From assembly GCA_963816785.1 (NCBI GenBank), contig CAWFLL010000002.1, positions 682,001 through 746,000 on the forward strand: 64,000 nucleotides of DNA. Direction: 5' to 3'. The stretch comes from VRUE01 sp963816785. Its GTDB lineage: Bacteria; Actinomycetota; Thermoleophilia; Solirubrobacterales; 70-9. The number at the start of each line of letters is the position of its first letter. Within the stretch, counting starts at the first letter, position 1. The notes beneath the pieces were generated by a model. The model worked only from the letters and a program-made list of their open reading frames with translations. It was not told the DNA's origin and made no database searches. Shown one piece after another: positions 1-7,442 of the stretch. The position numbers and the translations under genes are program-made.

Positions 1-396
1 CGCGTTCAGCCCGAAGAGGACCGTCATCAGGGCCGCGCTGACCAGGCACCACTGGCAGATCGCGTCGATCACGAACAGCTCCAGGTAGGTCAGGTAGACG
101 CTGAAGCCGAAGCCGGTCAGGGCGAGCGCGAAGCCGCCCATGCGAGCGCCGTCTCCTCGCAGGATCGCGGTCGCCAGCAGGAGGACGTAGCCGACGATCC
201 CGATCACCGCGACGTTGATCCCCGCCAGCTCCGAGTAGGGGCTGTTGGAGACCGTCTCGCAGCCGCTGCTGCCGGCGAGGCAGGCCGGCGCCCCGCCGTC
301 GGCCTCGGCGATCGCGATGTAGGTCGCGACGCCGATGCCGAACGCCGCGACGAACGTGGCGGCGCCCCGCAGCGTCCCCTCGCTGGGTGCGGACAT
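1..396 (-). CDS. Vitamin K epoxide reductase (VKOR) family membrane protein, partial
   Basis: The C-terminus runs off the left window edge. The visible protein has several hydrophobic membrane segments, a loop Cys pair (PACLAGSSGCETV) and a CQWC motif in a late helix, which is the VKOR active-site CxxC arrangement. Family members re-oxidise DsbA-like thiol oxidases using quinone, so a role in extracytoplasmic disulfide formation is inferred. I start at the ATG giving MSAPSEG. An in-frame ATG at 423 would add MSAERASRL, which is the head of the palindromic repeat family described elsewhere in this window. That extension is probably repeat-derived. Confidence 0.8.
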   Translation of the reverse strand, partial: MSAPSEGTLRGAATFVAAFGIGVATYIAIAEADGGAPACLAGSSGCETVSNSPYSELAGINVAVIGIVGYVLLLATAILRGDGARMGGFALALTGFGFSVYLTYLELFVIDAICQWCLVSAALMTVLFGLNA

Positions 397-424
397 CAGA
401 CGACTCGCTCGCTCCGCGCTCATC
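394..424 (-). repeat. Partial copy of the palindromic repeat (head segment)
   Basis: On the minus strand this reads ATGAGCGCGGAGCGAGC followed by AGTCGTCTGATG. The first 17 bases are identical to the heads of the copies at 11352 and 35595. It is open in frame with the VKOR-like gene and would encode MSAERASRL before MSAPSEG. The usual downstream half with the TTCTTCGC core is missing, so this is a truncated copy. Confidence 0.65.
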
Positions 425-442
425 GTCGCGAGCCTATGGGTT

Positions 443-456
443 CCGCCTGTAGGCGG
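443..456 (-). terminator. Short hairpin after the PRC-barrel-like gene
   Basis: CCGCCT and AGGCGG form a 6-bp stem with a 2-base loop, directly after the stop codon of the PRC-barrel-like gene. There is no T-run. It may be a weak terminator or chance in GC-rich DNA. Confidence 0.25.
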
Positions 457-457
457 G

Positions 458-823
458 CTAAATGCCGCCAGGGGATCCCGCTATCCGCGTTTCCAGCTGC
501 CGCCGCCGAACATCCGGCTGAGGCGGCCGGCACGCGCGGTTTGGCCTGAACTTCGCGTGGCCCTTCTCGGGCGGGCCGAGCTGTTTCGCCTCCTCCGAGC
601 TCAGGTTCAGGGTGACGGCCCGCTCGGCGGTGCGGTCGACCTCGGGGGCGTCGGCGAACCGCGACTGCCCGCCGGAGTCCCTGAAGACGACGCCGTCGAA
701 GATGTGCTCGCGGTAGTTGTCGAGCATCGTCTCGACCCGGCCGACCTCGACCCCGTCGGAGCCATAGACCGGCGTTCCCGGCGGCACCGCCGAGTAGTGA
801 ACCGAGTGACCCTCATCGACCAT
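458..823 (-). CDS. PRC-barrel-like small protein
   Basis: A 121-residue protein starting MVDEGHSVHY. Residues about 14-80 (GTPVYGSDGVEVGRVE, then DGVVFRDSGG) look like a PRC-barrel or DUF2171 fold: a beta-rich domain with a G-x-VGxV turn, found in stress and RNA-processing proteins. The last 40 residues are Arg/Pro-rich and look disordered. The start is the ATG at 823; an upstream GTG in frame near 862 is possible. It follows the hydrolase gene by 36 bases on the same strand. The function is not known, and the family call rests on pattern only. Confidence 0.55.
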   Translation of the reverse strand: MVDEGHSVHYSAVPPGTPVYGSDGVEVGRVETMLDNYREHIFDGVVFRDSGGQSRFADAPEVDRTAERAVTLNLSSEEAKQLGPPEKGHAKFRPNRACRPPQPDVRRRQLETRIAGSPGGI

Positions 824-858
824 CGGCCAAGCGTAGATGATCGCCTCCCGAATCCCAA

Positions 859-1702
859 TCACTCGGCGACTGCGCCGACCTCGGCGCAAAACGCGGCGAT
901 CTCCCGCGAGAGCCTGCCGCCCTGCCAGGCCAGCGGCGACTCGCCCTCCTCCTCGCCGACCAGGCGGGCCTGCGGCAGGTGCTCGGCGTAGGCCTCGGCC
1001 ACCTCGCGGGGATGGCCGGGGTCGGCGGCGTCGTGGCTGGCGACGACGAGCGCCGGCACCTCGAGCGAGTCGAGGTCGGTGAGCGGGCCGAACGGCCTCG
1101 AGCGCGATACCTGCCGAAGTGCCTCGACCAGGGCCTCGGGATGGCGGTGAAGCAGCATCCGTTCGCGCGTGATCCGCAGCGCGGTCTCGCGCCAGGCCGG
1201 GTCGGTCTGCTGGCGCCTGTCCACGTATTCGACGAAGCCGTCGACCCCACCGTCCTCGAGCGCGGCGGCGAGCCCGTCCCAGTACTCGAGCCTCTCCTCC
1301 GGGATCTCCCCTGCGTAGACCGGGCCGATCACGACCAGGCCGGCCAGGCGCTCGGGATGGCGAAGCGCATAGGCGACCGCGGTGTGGGCGCCCATCGAGT
1401 GGCCGCCGAGGACGAACCGCCCCTTGCCGACCGTCGCGGCGACGACCGACTCGAGGTCGGCGACCAGCTCCGGGTATCCATAGCCCTGGCCGGCCGGGGC
1501 AGGGTCGGACTCGCCGTGGCCGCGGGCGTCGTAGGTGACGACCGTATGTCCGGCGCGCTCCAGGACCCGCGATCCGTGGACCACGTAGCGCCGGGTCGCC
1601 GTGATCCCGTGGCAGAGGACGATCGGGGAGCCCTCCCCCGCTGTGCTCACCGCGGATCGCAAGTCCGTCGCCGGCTGTGAAGGGGACCGGCTCGGCGGGC
1701 AT
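859..1702 (-). CDS. Alpha/beta hydrolase, with an apparent +1 frameshift
   Basis: An alpha/beta-hydrolase fold: oxyanion motif LCHGITATRR, nucleophile elbow GGHSMGAH (Ser), an acid in VVASHDAADPG and a late lid and tail. The substrate is unknown. The natural start is ATG at 1702, overlapping the peroxiredoxin stop as TGATG and encoding MPAEPVPFTAGDGLAIRGEH. This frame must shift within the C5 run at 1635-1639 to join SPIVLCHG. The span is 3n+1 bases, so removing one base restores a normal N-terminal strand. I infer an insertion error or a recent frameshift. Without correction, translation could only start inside at about 1662. Confidence 0.75.
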
Positions 1703-2202
1703 CAGCCCACCGCGGCGAGTGCCTGTTCGATGTCCCCGACCGACTGATAGGTGGCCCCGGTCCGTGAGGTCTGCCGGTGGCGGACGATTCCCCCACCGTC
1801 GATGACGAAGATCGAGCGCATCACGTAGGAGCCGCCCGACGTCGTCGGCATCCCGACGACCTTGGCGAGGGGCGACGCCCACCCGACCACCCCGTAGAGC
1901 CTGCTGACCGCGAGGTCCTCGTCGGCGAGCAGCGGCAGGTTCAGCTCCTGCTCCTGCGTCCAGCGCTCGTGCGAGGAGACCGACTGCGGCGAGATGCCGA
2001 GGACCTCGGCGTCGAGCTGGTCGAGGCGCTCGGCGTTGTCGCGGTAGGAGCAGAACTGCGCCGTGCAGACCCGGGTTCCGTCGCCGGGATAGAAGGCGAG
2101 CACGAGGTTGCCGCCGCGGTAGTCGGCGAGCCGGTAGGTCCTGCCGCCGGTGCCCGGCAACTCGAACTCGGGGGCGGGGTCCCCCACGTCGACCTTGGCC
2201 AT
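1702..2202 (-). CDS. bcp: Thiol peroxidase of the Bcp/PrxQ type
   Basis: A 166-residue peroxiredoxin. Residues 1-35 match the thioredoxin-fold opening (DPAPEFELPGTGG). The active site is RVCTAQFCSYRD, with peroxidatic Cys and resolving Cys five residues apart, the atypical 2-Cys pattern of BCP/PrxQ. It should reduce hydroperoxides in the cytoplasm using thioredoxin. The gene lies 34 bases downstream of the cyclophilin gene and its TGA overlaps the hydrolase ATG by one base, so the three form a likely operon. A second, different peroxiredoxin is encoded at 35066-35527. Confidence 0.88.
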   Translation of the reverse strand: MAKVDVGDPAPEFELPGTGGRTYRLADYRGGNLVLAFYPGDGTRVCTAQFCSYRDNAERLDQLDAEVLGISPQSVSSHERWTQEQELNLPLLADEDLAVSRLYGVVGWASPLAKVVGMPTTSGGSYVMRSIFVIDGGGIVRHRQTSRTGATYQSVGDIEQALAAVG

Positions 2203-2236
2203 GCCGGAAGCCTAAAGGGGCATCTGGAGAAGACGG

Positions 2237-2926
2237 TCAGCCCTGCTCGATCTTGATCGTGTCGATCAGGACGGTCTGTTTCGGTTTCTGGGCCGGGGTG
2301 CCGAGCTTGGCGATCCGCTCGACCACGTCGAAGCCGTCGTTGACCCTGCCGACCAGGGCGTATTCGGGCGGCAGCCCGGCGTCGGCGCCGACCACGACGA
2401 AGAACTGGCTGCCGGAGCGCCCCGGGGGGTCCGCCCCGCTCTTCGCCATCGCCACGACGCCTTTGGTGTAGGCGAGGTTCGGGGGAGGCTTCTCGTCGAC
2501 CGTGTAGCCGGGGCCGCCGGTGCCGTTGCCGAGCGGGTCACCTCCCTGGATCACGAAGTTCGGAACCACCCGGTGGAAGGCGAGGCCGTCGTAGAAGCCC
2601 TGTTCGGAGAGGAAGACGAAGGAGTTGACGGTCTTCGGGGCCCGTTTGCTGTCGAGGGCAATTGCGAAGGTGCCGCAGCTCGTTTCCACCACCGCAGTCA
2701 GGACGTCGCCCTTCGCGACGGTCTGTTTGGGAGCCTTGAGACTGACGTCCTTCGGTTCGGGCTGCTCGACTTGCCGGCAGCCGGCGGCGCTGGTCGAGCC
2801 CGAGTCGTCTCCGCCGCTGCGCCCGATCAGGATCGCAGCGACGATCCCGACCGCGACAAGCGCGAAGAAGGCCAGGATGATCAGGCGCTGGTCGACCTTC
2901 CGTCCTTCGGCTCCCTCCCCGCTCAT
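2237..2926 (-). CDS. Membrane-anchored peptidyl-prolyl isomerase (cyclophilin)
   Basis: A 229-residue protein. Residues 15-35 form one transmembrane segment (LIILAFFALVAVGIVAAILI), followed by a Ser/Gly linker and a cyclophilin domain from about 75 on, with FHRVVPNFVIQGGDP and GSQFFVVVGAD, the signature strands carrying the catalytic Arg and the Gln. It is probably tethered outside the membrane and assists folding of exported proteins. It is the first gene of a minus-strand run with the peroxiredoxin and hydrolase, and is divergent from the methyltransferase at 2943. Confidence 0.88.
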   Translation of the reverse strand: MSGEGAEGRKVDQRLIILAFFALVAVGIVAAILIGRSGGDDSGSTSAAGCRQVEQPEPKDVSLKAPKQTVAKGDVLTAVVETSCGTFAIALDSKRAPKTVNSFVFLSEQGFYDGLAFHRVVPNFVIQGGDPLGNGTGGPGYTVDEKPPPNLAYTKGVVAMAKSGADPPGRSGSQFFVVVGADAGLPPEYALVGRVNDGFDVVERIAKLGTPAQKPKQTVLIDTIKIEQG

Positions 2927-2942
2927 CGATCGGGAAGCCTAG

Positions 2943-3629
2943 ATGATCGCCGTGGGCGCCAGTTGGAATGATCGGAGGGTGGCGCAGCAACGTTCCGAGA
3001 TCTCCCGTCGAGGCCGCGCCGTCGGCCGCGCCGTCAACAACGCCGTCGCCCGTGCGCCCTGGCTGTGGCCGCTGCTGCGGGGGCCCGTGCGCCGGTTCTT
3101 CTCCGAGCGGGCCCTCGGCTGGGACCAGCGCACCGGCGCCGGAAGCGTCGAGCACCTAGAGCCCCTCGCCGCGGCGGCGCTCCACGTCTCCCCCGCCCCC
3201 GAGCGAATCCTCGACGTCGGCTGCGGCACCGGTGAGGGCACGCTGTTCCTCGCGCGCGAGTTCCCGCAGGCGCGGATCCGGGGCATCGACCTATCCGAGG
3301 AGATGATCCACACGGCTGTGGCGAAGGTCGGCCTCGACCCGGAGGGGCGGGTCGCATTCAAGGTCGCCGACGCCTCCTCCCTCCCCTACCCGGACGACTC
3401 CTTCGACCTCGTCGCCCAGCTCAACATGCCGCCGTTCTTCGGCGAGCTGTCCCGGGTGCTTCGCCCCGGCGGCCAGGTGATCGTCGCCTCGAGCTGGGGG
3501 CTCGCGACCCCGTTCTACACCCGTCCCGCCGTCCTGCGCTGGAAGTTCCTCCAGCACGGGGTCGAGCCGGTCGAGGTCGGCGAGGCGGGTGCCGGGACCT
3601 TCTACGTCGGCCGCCAGGGCACGAGCTGA
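2943..3629 (+). CDS. Class I SAM-dependent methyltransferase
   Basis: Motif I is ILDVGCGTGEGT, followed by an acidic ribose-binding GIDLSEEM, motif post-I VADASSLPYPDDSFD, and LRPGGQVIVAS. This is the UbiE/Methyltransf_11 pattern. The methyl acceptor cannot be told. The N-terminal 60 residues are basic and amphipathic. The ATG at 2943 sits only 16 bases from the divergent cyclophilin start. A GTG at 2979 (VAQQRSEI) is an alternative that would leave room for promoters. The gene lies 30 bases before the lipid kinase, a likely operon. Confidence 0.8.
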   Translation: MIAVGASWNDRRVAQQRSEISRRGRAVGRAVNNAVARAPWLWPLLRGPVRRFFSERALGWDQRTGAGSVEHLEPLAAAALHVSPAPERILDVGCGTGEGTLFLAREFPQARIRGIDLSEEMIHTAVAKVGLDPEGRVAFKVADASSLPYPDDSFDLVAQLNMPPFFGELSRVLRPGGQVIVASSWGLATPFYTRPAVLRWKFLQHGVEPVEVGEAGAGTFYVGRQGTS

Positions 3630-3659
3630 GCGGCAGGTGCGCGACTAGGCTCCCCTGCG

Positions 3660-4559
3660 ATGGAGACCGAGGGCATGCCCCTGGTGCTGCTGGTCAACCC
3701 CTCCTCGGCGGGCGGCAAGCCGTTGAAGCTGCTGCCGCGGATCGAGGCGGCGCTCGACGAGCGCCGGGTCGCCTTCCGCGTGCTGCGCACCAGGGATCTC
3801 GATCATGGCGTCGACGCGGCGCTGCGCGCGGTCGAGGCCGGCGAGCTGCCGGTCGTCGTCAGCGGCGACGGGCTGATCGGGGCGGTGGGCGGCGCGATGG
3901 CCGGCGCCGAGACCCCGCTGGGGATCGTCCCGGGAGGCCGCGGCAACGACCTGGCCAGGGTTCTCGACGTCCCCGAGGAGCCGGAGGAGGCGGTCGAGGT
4001 GCTGGCGGCCGGCCATTCGCGCCTGATCGACGTCGGCGAGGCGAACGGAAGGCGCTTCCTCGGCGTCGGCAGCGTCGGCTTCGACTCCGAAGCGAACCGC
4101 CTCGCCAACGAAACCAGGTTCATCCGAGGCAGCCTCGTCTACGCCTACGCCGCTCTCCGAACCCTGCTGCGTTGGAAACCGGCGCGATTCACGGTGCGGG
4201 TCGACGAGGAGCGGGTGCGGTTCACCGGCTACTCGGTCTCCGTCGCCAACAGCAGGGCATTCGGGGGTGGCATGTTCGTCGCGCCGGACGCAGAGCTGGA
4301 CGACGGGATGTTCGACGTGGTCATGGTCGGCGATGGCAGCAAGCTCCGCTTCGTGGGTAACCTGCCGAAGGTGTTCAAGGGAACCCACGTCGAGCTGGAC
4401 GAGGTGCGCGTCTTCCGCGCCCCGCACCTGGAGCTGAGCGCCAGCCGCCCGATTCCCGTCTACGCCGACGGAGAGCACCTCACCGACCTGCCGGCGGCGC
4501 TGCGCGTCCTGCCGCGGGCCCTCGCCGTGATCGTGCCCCGGCCCCAGGCCGAGGGGTGA
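3660..4559 (+). CDS. Diacylglycerol-kinase-family lipid kinase
   Basis: A 299-residue protein of the DagK/YegS/BmrU family. LLVNPSSAGGK is the opening nucleotide-site strand. The usual GGDGT loop is SGDGLIGAVGGA here, so the first Gly is Ser and the Thr is Leu. LGIVPGGRGNDLAR (normally P-x-GTGNDFAR) also has GRGND in place of GTGND. These substitutions affect the ATP site, so activity is not certain. The C-terminal sandwich has DAELDDGMFDVV, typical of the family. It precedes murT by one base and may act on undecaprenol or diacylglycerol. Confidence 0.8.
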   Translation: METEGMPLVLLVNPSSAGGKPLKLLPRIEAALDERRVAFRVLRTRDLDHGVDAALRAVEAGELPVVVSGDGLIGAVGGAMAGAETPLGIVPGGRGNDLARVLDVPEEPEEAVEVLAAGHSRLIDVGEANGRRFLGVGSVGFDSEANRLANETRFIRGSLVYAYAALRTLLRWKPARFTVRVDEERVRFTGYSVSVANSRAFGGGMFVAPDAELDDGMFDVVMVGDGSKLRFVGNLPKVFKGTHVELDEVRVFRAPHLELSASRPIPVYADGEHLTDLPAALRVLPRALAVIVPRPQAEG

Positions 4560-4560
4560 G

Positions 4561-5952
4561 TTGAGCGCCCACGGGCGCAACGGAGCCCTGTTCGGCGCCA
4601 AGCAGGCCGCGGCGCGGGCCGTCGGCGCCGCCAGCCGGGCGAGCGGGCGCGGGGGCGGCACGACGCTGCCGGGCCGGATCCTGCTGCGCCTCGCCCCGGA
4701 CGCGATCGCCCGCCTCGGCTCCGGCCTCGACCGCGGCGCGACGCTGGTCAGCGCGACCAACGGCAAGACGACGACCGCCGGCATGATCGCCGCCCTGCTC
4801 GACGCCGAGGGCCGGTCGCCGGTCCACAACCGGGCGGGCTCGAACATGACCTGGGGGATCGCGACGGCCCTGCTCGAGCAGCATGGCCGCGAGGGGCTGT
4901 TCGAGGTGGACGAGGCCTGGCTGCCGAGGGTGGCGGAGCAGCTCGACCCGACCCTGATCGTGCTCGGCAACCTCTTCCGTGACCAGCTCGACCGCTACGG
5001 CGAGATCGAGGTCCTGGCCGACCACTGGGCGAAGACCGTCGCCGAGCGGGCCGGCCGAACCCGATTCGTCCTCAACGCCGACGACCCGCTGATCGCCGAC
5101 CTCGGCCGCGACGCGGAGGAGCGACGGCGCGAGGGGGTCACATACTTCGGCATCGATGACGCCTCCCAGGCGCTGCCCGAGCTGCAGCACGCCTTCGACG
5201 CCAAGCATTGTCGGCGCTGTGGCCACCCCTATGCCTACGAGCGCGCCTTCGTCGGCCATCTCGGCCACTACTCCTGTCCGAACTGCGGCGCCGAGCGCCC
5301 ACGGCCCGACGTCGCGGCGACCCGGATCGAGCTGCGCGGGATGGAGGGCTCGACGGTCACCGTGCGGACGCCCGCTGGCGAGCTCAGCCTGGATCTGCCC
5401 CTCCCCGGCGTCTACAACGTCTACAACGCGCTCGCCGCGGTGGCTGCGGGGCTCGAGCTGGGGGTCTCCGGCGAGCGGATCGCGACCGCGCTGGGGAGCG
5501 CCCGCGCGGCCTTCGGCCGGGTCGAGACGCTCGAGATCGCGGGCAAGAGTGCCTCGATCCTGCTGGTCAAGAACCCGGCCGGCGCGAACGAGGTGCTTCG
5601 AACGCTGCGGCTGGAGGCCGATCGCGGCCTCGATCTCTGGATCGGCCTCAACGACCGCATCGCCGACGGCCGCGACGTCTCCTGGATCTGGGACGCCGAC
5701 TTCGAGCTGCTCGAGGGGTGCGTGCGGCGGGTGACCTGCGCCGGAACCAGAGCGCCTGAGATGGCGCTGCGCCTCAAGTACGCGGGCTGGCCGCTGAGCG
5801 CGATCGAGGTCAGGCCGGAGATCGAGCGCTCGCTCGACGAGGCGATCGCCGCCGCGCCGGAGCGCCTCTTCGCCCTGCCCACCTACACCGCCCTGCTCGA
5901 GCTGCACCGGCTGCTCTCCTCACGTGGGCTGACGGAGGATTTCTGGCAATGA
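4561..5952 (+). CDS. murT: Lipid II isoglutaminyl synthase, Mur-ligase-like subunit MurT
   Basis: A Mur-ligase-fold protein of 463 residues with a TTG start right after the kinase stop. Walker A is SATNGKTTTAGM, and HNRAGSNMTWG follows. The central CRRCGHPY...CPNCGAE is the four-Cys zinc ribbon characteristic of MurT. NVYNALAAVA and the C-terminal DUF1727-like region (VKNPAGANEVLR) complete the match. With GatD it amidates the alpha-carboxyl of D-Glu in lipid II, using glutamine-derived ammonia. It overlaps the next gene by ATGA. Confidence 0.93.
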   Translation: MSAHGRNGALFGAKQAAARAVGAASRASGRGGGTTLPGRILLRLAPDAIARLGSGLDRGATLVSATNGKTTTAGMIAALLDAEGRSPVHNRAGSNMTWGIATALLEQHGREGLFEVDEAWLPRVAEQLDPTLIVLGNLFRDQLDRYGEIEVLADHWAKTVAERAGRTRFVLNADDPLIADLGRDAEERRREGVTYFGIDDASQALPELQHAFDAKHCRRCGHPYAYERAFVGHLGHYSCPNCGAERPRPDVAATRIELRGMEGSTVTVRTPAGELSLDLPLPGVYNVYNALAAVAAGLELGVSGERIATALGSARAAFGRVETLEIAGKSASILLVKNPAGANEVLRTLRLEADRGLDLWIGLNDRIADGRDVSWIWDADFELLEGCVRRVTCAGTRAPEMALRLKYAGWPLSAIEVRPEIERSLDEAIAAAPERLFALPTYTALLELHRLLSSRGLTEDFWQ

Positions 5953-6671
5953 GCGCGGGCGACGTGCATCTGGCACGACCTCGAGTGCGGGGCCTACCGG
6001 CCGATCTCGCGGTCTGGGAGAGGCTTGCGGAAACGGCCGCGGGCCCGATCCTCGATCTTGGCTGCGGGACCGGTCGCGTCGCCCTTCACCTGGGTCAGCG
6101 GGGCCACCGGGTGATCGGAATCGACCTCGACGGCGGCCTGGTCGCGGCCTTCAACGAGCGCGCCGGCGGGCCTGCCGGCCGAAGCGGTGACCGCCGACGC
6201 CCGCGATTTCGACCTCGACGCCGAGTTCGGGTTGGCGCTGGCGCCGATGCAGCTTGTCCAGCTGTTCGGGGGCCCGCAGGACAGCGCCCGGTGCCTCGGC
6301 TGCATCGCCCGGCACCTGCGCCCAGGAGGGCTCGCCGCGTTTGCGATCGTCGAGCGGCTGCCGGCCGCGACCGACGGGCCGCCGCCGCTCCCCGATGCGC
6401 GCGAGATCGACGGCTGGGTCTACTCGAGCCTGCCGCTGGAGACCGCCGCTCGACGGCGAGCGGATCGTCGTCCGCCGCCTGCGGCAGGCGGTTTCACCCG
6501 GCGGCGACCTCGAGCGAGGACGTCGACGAGGTGGCCCTCAGCGCCCTCCCGGCTTCGCTGCTCGAGCGCGAGGCGGAGGAGGCCGGCCTGCGCCCCACCG
6601 CCCGCCACGAGATCGCCGCGACGGAGGAGCACGTCGGCTCGACGGTCCTCGTGCTGGAGAGGGAGTCGTGA
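5949..6671 (+). pseudogene. SAM-dependent methyltransferase between murT and gatD, three apparent +1 frameshifts
   Basis: It starts by ATGA overlap with murT and ends by TGATG overlap with gatD. The first frame gives ILDLGCGTGRVALHLGQRGH (motif I) and GIDLDGG. The frame must then shift at about 6163-6172 to read VTADARDFDLD and RHLRPGGLAAF, again at about 6441-6450 to read LDGERIVVRRLRQAVSPGG, and again at about 6497-6508 to return to frame one for SSEDVDEVALSALP and the stop. Three +1 changes cancel out, and both coupling overlaps are intact. I therefore favour insertion errors in the sequence over true decay. The methyl acceptor is unknown; its place suggests a cell-wall or lipid II link. 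Confidence 0.65.
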
Positions 6672-7408
6672 TGGAGCTCCGGGTCCTCGCCCTCTACCCC
6701 GACCAGATGAACATCTACGCGGATCGCGGCAACATCCTCTTCCTGCGCCGGCGCTGTGAGTGGCGCGGCATCGGCTTCGGCTATTCCGCAGCGGGGCCGG
6801 GCGATGGCGTCGACCCCGGCGCCCACGACCTCCTCTACCTCGGCGGCGGCCAGGACCGGGACCAGCGCGCCGTCGCCGCGGACATGGTCGCGACCAAGCG
6901 CGATGCGCTCGCCGCTGCAGTCGAGGACGGTGCGGTGCTGCTGGCGGTCTGCGGCGGCTATCAGCTGCTCGGCCACAGCTACCAGCTCGACGAGGAGCGG
7001 CTGCCGGGGATCGGGTTGGCCGACCTGGAGACGGTGCGCGAGCCGGGGCCGCGGCTGATCGGCAACGTCGCGATCGAGGCGGACCTGGGCGACGGCGCTC
7101 GCACGATCGCGGGCTTCGAGAACCACGGCGGCCGCACCTATCTCGGCGCGGGGGCGGCGCCGCTCGGCCGCGTCCTGCGCGGGTTCGGCAACAACGGCGG
7201 CGACGGGCTCGAGGGGGTGCGCCGCGACAACCTCTTCGGGACCTACCTGCACGGCCCGCTTCTGCCGAAGAACGCCTGGCTGGCCGATCACCTGATCGCG
7301 CTCGCGCTCGAGCGTCGCTACGGCCGCCGGCCGCAGCTGGAGCCGCTCGATGACGACCTCGAGCGCGCCGCGCAGGATTCCGCGCTCAGCGCCGCGATGC
7401 GCAACTGA
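6671..7408 (+). CDS. gatD: Lipid II isoglutaminyl synthase, glutamine amidotransferase subunit GatD
   Basis: A 245-residue class I glutamine amidotransferase-like domain (CobB/CobQ type). The nucleophile Cys is in LLAVCGGYQLLGHSY and the catalytic His in YLHGPLLPKN. It opens with LRVLALYPDQMNIYADRGN, the GatD opening. It hydrolyses glutamine and passes ammonia to MurT. The ATG overlaps the stop of the upstream methyltransferase by one base. The group murT-methyltransferase-gatD should be co-translated. Confidence 0.92.
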   Translation: MELRVLALYPDQMNIYADRGNILFLRRRCEWRGIGFGYSAAGPGDGVDPGAHDLLYLGGGQDRDQRAVAADMVATKRDALAAAVEDGAVLLAVCGGYQLLGHSYQLDEERLPGIGLADLETVREPGPRLIGNVAIEADLGDGARTIAGFENHGGRTYLGAGAAPLGRVLRGFGNNGGDGLEGVRRDNLFGTYLHGPLLPKNAWLADHLIALALERRYGRRPQLEPLDDDLERAAQDSALSAAMRN

Positions 7409-7442
7409 GTGCGGCGGATCCGGTTCGGGTAGGTAGACACCG